A stretch of DNA of 64,000 nt from Synaphobranchus kaupii. Its lineage: Eukaryota > Chordata > Actinopteri > Anguilliformes > Synaphobranchidae. Position 1 is the stretch's first letter; every line of letters starts with the position of its first letter. Below, piece by piece: positions 38,357-50,258 of this stretch. The translations under genes were made by a program, and so were the position numbers. The stretch spans positions 68,752,670 to 68,816,669 of the forward strand of contig CM056379.1 of assembly GCA_029718625.1 (NCBI GenBank), given 5' to 3'. The notes beneath the pieces are model-generated. The model was not told where the DNA came from. It searched no databases and saw only the letters and a program-made list of their open reading frames with translations.

Positions 38357-39522
38357 TGTGACTAAGATGCCTCAAACCAACTAATTTTGTCAGATACATT
38401 CTCCAATTTACAAGCAATGCTTTTTGCAATTTTCCTTTTGTATATTTTAGAGGATTTATTCTTCGAAATAAACACACTAAAATGTTAAGAGTTTCTGTAA
38501 CATGTGACCAAGACACCTCAAACCAAGTTGCCTGTTGTCAGAGACAGGATACCTCAAATCTACAACTGATTATTTTTAAAATGTTCCCTTTGTATATTTT
38601 AAAGGAATTTTTCTTCAAAATAAATACACTAAAATGTCAATAGTTCCTGTGTCATGTGACGAAGATACCTCAAAGCAAATTGACTGTTGTCAGAGATAGT
38701 ATAGCTCAAATTTCCATCTCATAAATATATATTTTTTATTTTTCATCAAAATCGAACTACTAAAATTTCAATAGCTTCTGTGACATGTGACCAAGACACC
38801 TCAAACCAAGTTGCCTGTTGTCAGAGACAGGATAGCTTAAATTTACAACTGACTATTTTTCAAATGTTCCCTTTATATATTTTAAAGGAATTTTTCTTCA
38901 AAATAAATACACTAAAATGTCAATAGTTTCTGTAACATGTGACCAAGACACCTCAAACCAAGTTGCCTGTTGTCAGAGACAGGAAACCTCAAATCTACAA
39001 CTAATTATTTTTAAAATTTTCCCTTTGTATATTTTAAAAGAATTTTTCTCCAAAATAAATAAACTAAAATGTCAATAGTTTCTGTGTCATGTGACCAAGA
39101 TACCTCAAAGGAAATTGACTGTTGTCAGAGAGTATAGCTCAAATTTCCCTCTTATTAATATATATTTTAAATTTTTCTTCAAAATAGAACTACTAAAATT
39201 TCAATAGCTTCTGTGACATGTGATGAAGACGCACGCCTCAAACCAATTTTAGTGTTGTCAAAGACATTATAGCTCAAATATACAGTTGATTATTTTTTTA
39301 ATTTTCCGTTTGTAAATTTTAAATGAATTTTTCTTCAAATTTAAAATGCAAACATTCCAATAGCTTCTGTGACATGTGACTGAGATGCCTCAAACCAACT
39401 GTAATGTTGTCAGATACATTCGCCAATTTACAAGCAATGCTTTTTCCAATTTTCCTTTTGTAAATTTTAAATAGATTTTTATTCAAAATAAAAGCAATAA
39501 AATTTCAATAGCTTCTGTGACA
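38357..39522 (+). repeat. Module, 8-mer (1166 bp)
   Basis: T1 (146 bp) 38357, T2 38503, T3 38655, T2 38786, T2 38938, T3' 39090, T4 39219, T5 39375. It is related to the 8-mers at 10792 and 22898. From about 38945 it begins the sequence that recurs every 2122 bp. Confidence 0.86.
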
Positions 39523-40194
39523 TGTGACTAAGATGCCTCAAACCAACTAATGTTGTCAGATACATTACCTCTCCAATTTACAAGCAATGCTTTTTGCAAT
39601 TTTCCTTTTGTATATTTTAGAGGATTTATTCTTCGAAATAAACACAATAAAATGTTAATAGTTTCTTTAACATGTGACCAAGACACCTCAAACCAAGTTG
39701 CCTGTTGTCAGAGACAGGATACCTCAAATCTACAACTGATTATTTTTCAAATTTTTCCTTTTTATATTGTGAAGGAATTTTTCTTCAAAATAAATACACT
39801 AGAGTATAGCTCAAATTTCCATCTTATAAATATATATTTTTTATTTTTCATCAAAATAAAACGACTAAAATTTCAATAGCTTCTGTGACATATGATGAAG
39901 ACGGACGCCTCAAACCAATTTTAGTGTTGTCAAAGACATTATAGCTCAAATATACAGTTGATTATTTTTTAAATTTTCCGTTTGTAAATTTTAAATAAAT
40001 TTTTCTTCAAATTTAAAATGCTAACATTTCAATAGCTTCTGTGACATGTGACTAAGATGCCTCAAACCAACTGTAATGTTGTCAGATACATTCTCCAATT
40101 TACAAGCAATGCTTTTTCCAATTTTACTTTTGTAAATTTTAAATCGATTTTTATTCAAAATAAAAGCACTAAAATTTCAATAGCTTCTGTGACA
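39523..40194 (+). repeat. Module T1-F-T4-T5 (672 bp), 2122-bp HOR copy 1
   Basis: Segments at 39523, 39673 (F), 39891 and 40047. The T5 here has an ordinary T5 tail, unlike the 672-bp modules before 25 kb. Confidence 0.87.
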
Positions 40195-41644
40195 TGTGAC
40201 TAAGATGCCTCAAACCAAATAATTTTGTCAGATACATTACTTCTCCAATTTACAAGCAATGCTTTTTGCAATTTTCCTTTTGTATATTTTAGAGGATTTA
40301 TTCTTCGAAATAAACACAATAAAATGTTAATGGTTTCTGTAACATGACCAAGACACCTCAAACCAAGTTACCTGTTGTCAGAGACAGGATACCTCAAATC
40401 TACAACTGATTATTTTTCAAATTTTGCCTTTGCATATTTTAAAGGAATTTCTCTTCAAAATAAATACACTAAAATGTCAATAGTTTCTGTGTCATGTAAC
40501 CAAGATACCTCAAAGCAAATTGACTGTTGTCAGAGATAGTATAGCTCAAATTTCCCTCTCATAAATGTATATTTTTTATTTTTCATCAAAAAAAACTACT
40601 AAAATTTCAATAGCTTCTGTAACATGTGACCAAGACACCTCAAACCAAGTTGCCTGTTGTCAGAGACAGGATACCTCAAATCTACAACTGATTATTTTTA
40701 AAATTTTCCCTTTGTATATTTTAAAGGAATTTTTCTTAAAAATAAATACACTAAAATGTCAATAGTTTCTGTGTCACGTGACCAAGATACCTCAAAGCAA
40801 ATTGACTGTTGTCAGAGATAGTATAGCTCAAATTTCCCTCTCATAAATATATATTTTTTATTTTTCATCAAAATAAAACTACTAAAATTTCAATAGCTTC
40901 TGTGACATGTGACCAAGACACCTCAAACCAAGTTGCCTGTTGTCAGAGATAGGATAGCTTAAATTTACAACTGACTATTTTTCAAATTTTCCCTTTATAT
41001 ATTTTAAAGGAATTTTTCTTCAAAATAAATACACTAAAATGTCAATAGTTTCTGTAACATGTGACCAGGACACCTCAAACCAAGTTGCCTGTTGTCAGAG
41101 ACAGGAAACCTCAAATCTACAACTAATTATTTTTAAAATTTTCCCTTTGTATATTTTAAAAGAATTTTTCTCCAAAATAAATAAACTAAAATGTCAATAG
41201 TTTCTGTGTCATGTGACCAAGATACCTCAAAGGAAATTGACTGTTGTCAGAGAGTATAGCTCAAATTTCCCTCTTATTAATATATATTTTAAATTTTTCT
41301 TCAAAATAGAACTACTAAAATTTCAATAGCTTCTGTGACATGTGATGAAGACGCACGCCTCAAACCAATTTTAGTGTTGTCAAAGACATTATAGCTCAAA
41401 TATACAGTTGATTATTTTTTTAATTTTCCGTTTGTAAATTTTAAATGAATTTTTCTTCAAATTTAAAATGCAAACATTCCAATAGCTTCTGTGACATGTG
41501 ACTGAGATGCCTCAAACCAACTGTAATGTTGTCAGATACATTCGCCAATTTACAAGCAATGCTTTTTCCAATTTTCCTTTTGTAAATTTTAAATAGATTT
41601 TTATTCAAAATAAAAGCAATAAAATTTCAATAGCTTCTGTGACA
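40195..41644 (+). repeat. Module, 10-mer (1450 bp), 2122-bp HOR copy 1
   Basis: T1 40195, T2 (150 bp; anchor ACATGACC, two bases lost) 40345, T3 (130 bp) 40495, T2 40625, T3 40777, T2 40908, T2 41060, T3' 41212, T4 41341, T5 41497. The T3 at 40777 carries the palindrome GTCACGTGAC, the first in the window. A run of seven A near 40590 marks the 130-bp T3. Confidence 0.87.
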
Positions 41645-42316
41645 TGTGACTAAGATGCCTCAAACCAACTAATGTTGTCAGATACATTACCTCTCCAATT
41701 TACAAGCAATGCTTTTTGCAATTTTCCTTTTGTATATTTTAGAGGATTTATTCTTCGAAATAAACACAATAAAATGTTAATAGTTTCTTTAACATGTGAC
41801 CAAGACACCTCAAACCAAGTTGCCTGTTGTCAGAGACAGGATACCTCAAATCTACAACTGATTATTTTTCAAATTTTTCCTTTTTATATTGTGAAGGAAT
41901 TTTTCTTCAAAATAAATACACTAGAGTATAGCTCAAATTTCCATCTTATAAATATATATTTTTTATTTTTCATCAAAATAAAACGACTAAAATTTCAATA
42001 GCTTCTGTGACATATGATGAAGACGGACGCCTCAAACCAATTTTAGTGTTGTCAAAGACATTATAGCTCAAATATACAGTTGATTATTTTTTAAATTTTC
42101 CGTTTGTAAATTTTAAATAAATTTTTCTTCAAATTTAAAATGCTAACATTTCAATAGCTTCTGTGACATGTGACTAAGATGCCTCAAACCAACTGTAATG
42201 TTGTCAGATACATTCTCCAATTTACAAGCAATGCTTTTTCCAATTTTACTTTTGTAAATTTTAAATCGATTTTTATTCAAAATAAAAGCACTAAAATTTC
42301 AATAGCTTCTGTGACA
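41645..42316 (+). repeat. Module T1-F-T4-T5 (672 bp), 2122-bp HOR copy 2
   Basis: Copy of 39523-40194; segments at 41645, 41795 (F), 42013 and 42169. Confidence 0.88.
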
Positions 42317-43766
42317 TGTGACTAAGATGCCTCAAACCAAATAATTTTGTCAGATACATTACTTCTCCAATTTACAAGCAATGCTTTTTGCAATTTTCCT
42401 TTTGTATATTTTAGAGGATTTATTCTTCGAAATAAACACAATAAAATGTTAATGGTTTCTGTAACATGACCAAGACACCTCAAACCAAGTTACCTGTTGT
42501 CAGAGACAGGATACCTCAAATCTACAACTGATTATTTTTCAAATTTTGCCTTTGCATATTTTAAAGGAATTTCTCTTCAAAATAAATACACTAAAATGTC
42601 AATAGTTTCTGTGTCATGTAACCAAGATACCTCAAAGCAAATTGACTGTTGTCAGAGATAGTATAGCTCAAATTTCCCTCTCATAAATGTATATTTTTTA
42701 TTTTTCATCAAAAAAAACTACTAAAATTTCAATAGCTTCTGTAACATGTGACCAAGACACCTCAAACCAAGTTGCCTGTTGTCAGAGACAGGATACCTCA
42801 AATCTACAACTGATTATTTTTAAAATTTTCCCTTTGTATATTTTAAAGGAATTTTTCTTAAAAATAAATACACTAAAATGTCAATAGTTTCTGTGTCACG
42901 TGACCAAGATACCTCAAAGCAAATTGACTGTTGTCAGAGATAGTATAGCTCAAATTTCCCTCTCATAAATATATATTTTTTATTTTTCATCAAAATAAAA
43001 CTACTAAAATTTCAATAGCTTCTGTGACATGTGACCAAGACACCTCAAACCAAGTTGCCTGTTGTCAGAGATAGGATAGCTTAAATTTACAACTGACTAT
43101 TTTTCAAATTTTCCCTTTATATATTTTAAAGGAATTTTTCTTCAAAATAAATACACTAAAATGTCAATAGTTTCTGTAACATGTGACCAGGACACCTCAA
43201 ACCAAGTTGCCTGTTGTCAGAGACAGGAAACCTCAAATCTACAACTAATTATTTTTAAAATTTTCCCTTTGTATATTTTAAAAGAATTTTTCTCCAAAAT
43301 AAATAAACTAAAATGTCAATAGTTTCTGTGTCATGTGACCAAGATACCTCAAAGGAAATTGACTGTTGTCAGAGAGTATAGCTCAAATTTCCCTCTTATT
43401 AATATATATTTTAAATTTTTCTTCAAAATAGAACTACTAAAATTTCAATAGCTTCTGTGACATGTGATGAAGACGCACGCCTCAAACCAATTTTAGTGTT
43501 GTCAAAGACATTATAGCTCAAATATACAGTTGATAATTTTTTTAATTTTCCGTTTGTAAATTTTAAATGAATTTTTCTTCAAATTTAAAATGCAAACATT
43601 CCAATAGCTTCTGTGACATGTGACTGAGATGCCTCAAACCAACTGTAATGTTGTCAGATACATTCGCCAATTTACAAGCAATGCTTTTTCCAATTTTCCT
43701 TTTGTAAATTTTAAATAGATTTTTATTCAAAATAAAAGCAATAAAATTTCAATAGCTTCTGTGACA
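42317..43766 (+). repeat. Module, 10-mer (1450 bp), 2122-bp HOR copy 2
   Basis: Copy of 40195-41644 with the same ten-segment order. A at 43535 (TGATAATTTT) replaces T at 41413. Confidence 0.88.
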
Positions 43767-44438
43767 TGTGACTAAGATGCCTCAAACCAACTAATGTTGT
43801 CAGATACATTACCTCTCCAATTTACAAGCAATGCTTTTTGCAATTTTCCTTTTGTATATTTTAGAGGATTTATTCTTCGAAATAAACACAATAAAATGTT
43901 AATAGTTTCTTTAACATGTGACCAAGACACCTCAAACCAAGTTGCCTGTTGTCAGAGACAGGATACCTCAAATCTACAACTGATTATTTTTCAAATTTTT
44001 CCTTTTTATATTGTGAAGGAATTTTTCTTCAAAATAAATACACTAGAGTATAGCTTAAATTTCCATCTTATAAATATATATTTTTTATTTTTCATCAAAA
44101 TAAAACGACTAAAATTTCAATAGCTTCTGTGACATATGATGAAGACGGACGCCTCAAACCAATTTTAGTGTTGTCAAAGACATTATAGCTCAAATATACA
44201 GTTGATTATTTTTTAAATTTTCCGTTTGTAAATTTTAAATAAATTTTTCTTCAAATTTAAAATGCTAACATTTCAATAGCTTCTGTGACATGTGACTAAG
44301 ATGCCTCAAACCAACTGTAATGTTGTCAGATACATTCTCCAATTTACAAGCAATGCTTTTTCCAATTTTACTTTTGTAAATTTTAAATGGATTTTTATTC
44401 AAAATAAAAGCACTAAAATTTCAATAGCTTCTGTGACA
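43767..44438 (+). repeat. Module T1-F-T4-T5 (672 bp), partial third copy of the 2122-bp HOR
   Basis: Segments at 43767, 43917 (F), 44135 and 44291. T at 44056 replaces C at 41934. It leaves the repeat near 44390 (TTAAATGGATTTTT against TTAAATCGATTTTT). Confidence 0.87.
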
Positions 44439-45604
44439 TGTGACTAAGATGCCTCAAACCAACTAATTTAGTCAGATGCATTACTTCTCCAATTTACATG
44501 CAATGCTTTTTGCAATTTTCCTTTTGTATATTTTAGAGGATTTATTCTTCGAAATAAACACACTAAAATGTTAATAGTTTCTGTAACATGTGACCAAGAC
44601 ACCTCAAACCAAGTTGCCTGTTGTCAGAGATAGGATACCTCAAATCTACAACTGATTATTTTTAAAATTTTCCCTTTGTATATTTTAAAGGAATTTTTCT
44701 TCAAAATAAATACACTAAAATGTCAATAGTTTCTGTGTCACGTGACCAAGATACCTCAAAGCAAATTGACTGTTGTCAGAGATAGTATAGCTCAAATTTC
44801 CCTCTCATAAATATATATTTTTTATTTTTCATCAAAATAAAACTACTAAAATTTCAATAGCTTCTTTGACATGTGACCAAGACACCTCAAACCAAGTTGC
44901 CTGTTGTCAGAGACAGGATAGCTTAAATTTACAACTGACTATTTTTCAAATTTTCCCTTTATATATTTTAAAGGAATTTTTCTTCAAAATAAATACACTT
45001 AAATGTCAATAGTTTCTGTAACATGTGACCAAGACACCTCAAACCAAGTTGCCTGTTGTCAGAGACAGGATACCTCAAATCTACAACTGATTATTTTTAA
45101 AATTTTCCCTTTGTATATTTTAAAAGAATTTTTCTCCAAAATAAATAAACTAAAATGTCAATAGTTTCTGTGTCATATGACCAAGATACCTCAAAGGAAA
45201 TTGACTGTTGTCAGAGAGTATAGCTCAAATTTCCCTCTTATAAATATATATTTTAAATTTTCTTTCAAAATAGAACTACTAAAATTTCAATAGCTTCTGT
45301 GACATATGATGAAGACGCACGCCTCAAACCAATTTTAGTGTTGTCAAAGACATTATAGCTCAAATATACAGTTGATTAATTTTTTAATTTTCCGTTTGTA
45401 AATTTTAAATGAATTGTTCTTCAAATTTAAAATGCAAACATTTCAATAGCTTCTGATGTGACTAAGATGCCTCAAACCAACTGTAATGTTGTCAGATACA
45501 TTCGCCAATTTACAAGCAATGCTTTTTCCAATTTTCCTTTTGTAAATTTTAAATAGATTTTTATTCAAAATAAAAGCACTAAAATTTCAATAGCTTCTGT
45601 GACA
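44439..45604 (+). repeat. Transitional 8-mer (1166 bp) before the distal array
   Basis: T1 44439, T2 44589, T3 44741, T2 44872, T2 45024, T3' 45176, T4 (152 bp) 45305, T5 45457. Its T1 keeps the proximal TTCTTCGAAATAAAC. Its T4 already has the four-base deletion (TTCTGATGTGAC) and its T5 the ATTCGCCAATTT that mark every distal unit. It joins the two halves of the window. Confidence 0.87.
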
Positions 45605-47349
45605 TGTGACTAAGATGCCTCAAACCAACTAATGTTGTCAGATACATTACTTCTCCAATTTACAAGCAATGCTTTTTGCAATTTTCCTTTTGTATATTTT
45701 AGAGGATTTATTCTTCAAAATAAACAAACTAAAATGTTAATAGTTTCTGTAACATGTGACCAAGACACCTCAAACCAAGTTGCCTGTTGTCAGAGACAGG
45801 ATACCTCAAATCTACAACTGATCATTTTTAAAATTTTCCCTTTGTATATTTTAAAGGAATTTTTCTTCAAAATAAATACACTAAAATGTCAATAGTTTCT
45901 GTGTCACGTGACCAAGATACCTCAAAGCAAATTGACTGTTGTCAGAGATAGTATAGCTCAAATTTCCCTCTCATAAATATATATTTTTTATTTTTCATCA
46001 AATTAAAACTACTAAAATTTCAATAGCTTCTGTAACATGTGACCAAGACACCTCAAACCAAGTTGCCTGTTGTCAGAGACTGGATAGCTTAAATTTACAA
46101 CTGACTATTTTTCAAATGTTCCCTTTATATATTTTAAAGGAATTTTTCTTCAAAATAAATACACTAAAATGTCAATAGTTTCTGTAACATGTGACCAAGA
46201 CACCTCAAACCAAGTTGCCCGTTGTCAGAGACAGGATACCTCACATCTACAACTGATTATTTTTAAAATTTTCCCTTTGTATATTTTAAAAGAATTTTTC
46301 TCCAAAATAAAAACACTAAAATGTCAATAGTTTCTGTGTCATGTGACCAAGATACCTCAAAGCAAATTGACTGTTGTCAGAGAGAGTATAGCTCAAATTT
46401 CCCTCTTATAAATATATGTTTTATTTTTCTTCAAAATAAAATGACTAAAATTTCAATAGCTTCTGTGACATGTGACTAAGATGCCTCAAACCAACTGTAA
46501 TGTTGTCAGATACATTCTCCAATTTACAAGCAATGCTTTTTCCAATTTTACTTTTGTAAATTTAAAATTGATTTTTATTCAAAATAAAATCACTAAAATT
46601 TCAATAGCTTCTGTGACATGTGACTAAGATGCCTCAAACCAACTAATGTTGTCAGATACATTACTTCTCCAATTTACAAGCAATGCTTTTTGCAATTTTC
46701 CTTTTGTATATTTTAGAGGATTTATTCTTCAAAATAAACAGACTAAAATGTTAATAGTTTCTGTAACATGTGACCAAGACACCTCAAACCAAGTTGCCTG
46801 TTGTAAGAGACAGGATACCTCAAATCTACAACTGATTATTTTTAAAATTTTCCCTTTGTATATTTTAAAAGAATTTTTCTCCAAAATAAATACACTAAAA
46901 TGTCAATAGTTTCTGTGTCATGTGACCAAGATACCTCAAAGGAAATTGACTGTTGTCAGAGAGTATAGCTCAAATTTCCCTCTTATAAATATATATTTTA
47001 AATTTTCTTTCAAAATAGAACTACTAAAATTTCAATAGCTTCTGTGACATATGATGAAGACGCACGCCTCAAACCAATTTTAGTGTTGTCAAAGACATTA
47101 TAGCTCAAATATACAGTTGATTAATTTTTTAATTTTCCGTTTGTAAATTTTAAATGAATTGTTCTTCAAATTTAAAATGCAAACATTTCAATAGCTTCTG
47201 ATGTGACTAAGATGCCTCAAACCAACTGTAATGTTGTCAGATACATTCGCCAATTTACAAGCAATGCTTTTTCCAATTTTCCTTTTGTAAATTTTAAATA
47301 GATTTTTATTCAAAATAAAAGCACTAAAATTTCAATAGCTTCTGTGACA
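45605..47349 (+). repeat. Distal HOR unit 1, 12-mer (1745 bp), haplotype a
   Basis: A 7-mer (45605-46618: T1 T2 T3 T2 T2 T3' T5) plus a 5-mer (46619-47349: T1 T2 T3' T4 T5). Haplotype a is defined by AAACAAACTAAAATG in T1, GATCATTTTT in T2 and GACTGGATAGC in the fourth monomer. The second-part T2 has TTGTAAGAGACAGG, a variant shared with units 6 and 9. T5 has AAAATCACTAAAA, private to this unit. Confidence 0.9.
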
Positions 47350-49094
47350 TGTGACTAAGATGCCTCAAACCAACTAATGTTGTCAGATACATTACTTCTC
47401 CAATTTACAAGCAATGCTTTTTGCAATTTTCCTTTTGTATATTTTAGAGGATTTATTCTTCAAAATAAACAGACTAAAATGTTAATAGTTTCTGTAACAT
47501 GTGACCAAGACACCTCAAACCAAGTTGCCTGTTGTCAGAGACAGGATACCTCAAATCTACAACTGATTATTTTTAAAATTTTCCCTTTGTATATTTTAAA
47601 GGAATTTTTCTTAAAAATAAATACACTAAAATGTCAATAGTTTCTGTGTCACGTGACCAAGATACCTCAAAGCAAATTTACTGTTGTCAGAGATAGTATA
47701 GCTCAAATTTCCCTCTCATAAATATATATTTTTTATTTTTCATCAAAATAAAACTACTAAAATTTCAATAGCTTCTGTGACATGTGACCAAGACACCTCA
47801 AACCAAGTTGCCTGTTGTCAGAGATAGGATAGCTTAAATTTACAACTGACTATTTTTCAAATGTTCCCTTTATATATTTTAAAGGAATTTTTCTTCAAAA
47901 TAAATACACTAAAATGTCAATAGTTTCTGTAACATGTGACCAAGACACCTCAAACCAAGTTGCCCGTTGTCAGAGACAGGATACCTCACATCTACAACTG
48001 ATTATTTTTAAAATTTTCCCTTTGTATATTTTAAAAGAATTTTTCTCCAAAATAAAAACACTAAAATGTCAATAGTTTCTGTGTCATGTGACCAAGATAC
48101 CTCAAAGCAAATTGACTGTTGTCAGAGAGAGTATAGCTCAAATTTCCCTCTTATAAATATATGTTTTATTTTTCTTCAAAATAAAATGACTAAAATTTCA
48201 ATAGCTTCTGTGACATGTGACTAAGATGCCTCAAACCAACTGTAATGTTGTCAGATACATTCTCCAATTTACAAGCAATGCTTTTTCCAATTTTACTTTT
48301 GTAAATTTAAAATTGATTTTTATTCAAAATAAAAGCACTAAAATTTCAATAGCTTCTGTGACATGTGACTAAGATGCCTCAAACCAACTAATGTTGTCAG
48401 ATACATTACTTCTCCAATTTACAAGCAATGCTTTTTGCAATTTTCCTTTTGTATATTTTAGAGGATTTATTCTTCAAAATAAACAGACTAAAATGTTAAT
48501 AGTTTCTGTAACATGTGACCAAGACACCTCAAACCAAGTTGCCTGTTGTCAGAGACAGGATACCTCAAATCTACAACTGATTATTTTTAAAATTTTCCCT
48601 TTGTATATTTTAAAAGAATTTTTCTCCAAAATAAATACACTAAAATGTCAATAGTTTCTGTGTCATGTGACCAAGATACCTCAAAGGAAATTGACTGTTG
48701 TCAGAGAGTATAGCTCAAATTTCCCTCTTATAAATATATATTTTAAATTTTCTTTCAAAATAGAACTACTAAAATTTCAATAGCTTCTGTGACATATGAT
48801 GAAGACGCACGCCTCAAACCAATTTTAGTGTTGTCAAAGACATTATAGCTCAAATATACAGTTGATTAATTTTTTAATTTTCCGTTTGTAAATTTTAAAT
48901 GAATTGTTCTTCAAATTTAAAATGCAAACATTTCAATAGCTTCTGATGTGACTAAGATGCCTCAAACCAACTGTAATGTTGTCAGATACATTCGCCAATT
49001 TACAAGCAATGCTTTTTCCAATTTTCCTTTTGTAAATTTTAAATAGATTTTTATTCAAAATAAAAGCACTAAAATTTCAATAGCTTCTGTGACA
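47350..49094 (+). repeat. Distal HOR unit 2, 12-mer (1745 bp), haplotype b; reference unit
   Basis: Monomers and lengths: T1 47350 (150), T2 47500 (152), T3 47652 (131), T2 47783 (152), T2 47935 (152), T3' 48087 (129), T5 48216 (148), T1 48364 (150), T2 48514 (152), T3' 48666 (129), T4 48795 (152), T5 48947 (148). Haplotype b has AAACAGACTAAAATG, TTTCTTAAAAATAAA, GCAAATTTACTG and GAGATAGGATAGC. The first seven and last five monomers behave as separate sub-units. Confidence 0.92.
47648..47657. other. Palindromic E-box GTCACGTGAC in the T3 anchor
   Basis: A perfect 10-base palindrome at the T2-T3 boundary. It occurs once in each distal HOR unit, with its fifth base at 45907, 47652, 49397, 50561, 52306, 53470, 54636, 56381, 57545, 59290, 60302, 62047 and 63792. 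It is also at 40777, 42899 and 44741. It contains CACGTG, the E-box/G-box bound by bHLH proteins, and fits the yeast CDEI consensus RTCACRTG. Whether anything binds here is unknown. Confidence 0.6.
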
Positions 49095-50258
49095 TGTGAC
49101 TAAGATGCCTCAAACCAACTAATGTTGTCAGATACATTACTTCTCCAATTTACAAGCAATGCTTTTTGCAATTTTCCTTTTGTATATTTTAGAGGATTTA
49201 TTCTTCAAAATAAACAGACTAAAATGTTAATAGTTTCTGTAACATGTGACCAAGACACCTCAAACCAAGTTGCCTGTTGTCAGAGACAGGATACCTCAAA
49301 TCTACAACTGATTATTTTTAAAATTTTCCCTTTGTATATTTTAAAGGAATTTTTCTTAAAAATAAATACACTAAAATGTCAATAGTTTCTGTGTCACGTG
49401 ACCAAGATACCTCAAAGCAAATTTACTGTTGTCAGAGATAGTATAGCTCAAATTTCCCTCTCATAAATATATATTTTTTATTTTTCATCAAAATAAAACT
49501 ACTAAAATTTCAATAGCTTCTGTGACATGTGACCAAGACACATCAAACCAAGTTGCCTGTTGTCAGAGATAGGATAGCTTAAATTTACAACTGACTATTT
49601 TTCAAATTTTCCCTTTATATATTTTAAAGGAATTTTTCTTCAAAATAAATACACTAAAATGTCAATAGTTTCTGTAACATGTGACCAAGACACCTCAAAC
49701 CAAGTTGCCCGTTGTCAGAGACAGGATACCTCAAATCTACAACTGATTATTTTTTAAATTTTCCCTTTGTATATTTTAAAAGAATTTTTCTCCAAAATAA
49801 ATACACTAAAATGTCAATAGTTTCTGTGTCATGTGACCAAGATACCTCAAAGCAAATTGACTGTTGTCAGAGAGAGTATAGCTCAAATTTCCCTCTTATA
49901 AATATGTTTTATTTTTCTTCAAAATAGAACTACTAAAATTTCAATAGCTTCTGTGACATATGATGAAGACACACGCCTCAAACCAATTTTAGTGTTGTCA
50001 AAGACATTATAGCTCAAATATACAGTTGATTAATTTTTTAATTTTCCGTTTGTAAATTTTAAATGAATTGTTCTTCAAATTTAAAATGCAAACATTTCAA
50101 TAGCTTCTGATGTGACTAAGATGCCTCAAACCAACTGTAATGTTGTCAGATACATTCGCCAATTTACAAGCAATGCTTTTTCCAATTTTCCTTTTGTAAA
50201 TTTTAAATAGATTTTTATTCAAAATAAAAGCACTAAAATTTCAATAGCTTCTGTGACA
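49095..50258 (+). repeat. Distal HOR unit 3, 8-mer (1164 bp), haplotype b
   Basis: Five leading monomers as in unit 2, then a 127-bp T3' (49832), T4 (49959) and T5 (50111). Relative to the 12-mer, a block equal to four monomers is missing. The order is the same as the ancestral-looking proximal 8-mer. Private change ACACATCAAACC near 49550. Confidence 0.9.

Larger units (their letters stand above)
39523..43766 (+). repeat. 2122-bp HOR, two full copies (39523-41644 and 41645-43766)
   Basis: Each copy is a 672-bp module plus a 1450-bp 10-mer (14 segments). A 672-bp start of a third copy follows at 43767. Similarity at this offset already begins about 38945 and stops near 44390. Confidence 0.9.

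Noticed and set aside
45632..45895. Repeated plus-strand open frames of 86-87 and 108-109 aa (also 66, 71, 92 and 117 aa) as a multicopy gene family
   Set aside because: They arise because T1 is 150 bp, a multiple of three, so the frame stays open from T1 into T2 and ends at the TAG in AATGTCAATAG. Lengths change only with the F deletion and small indels of the satellite. There is no recognisable domain, and the frames are confined to repeat monomers. A dN/dS test among copies and RNA or peptide evidence would be needed to revive the idea.
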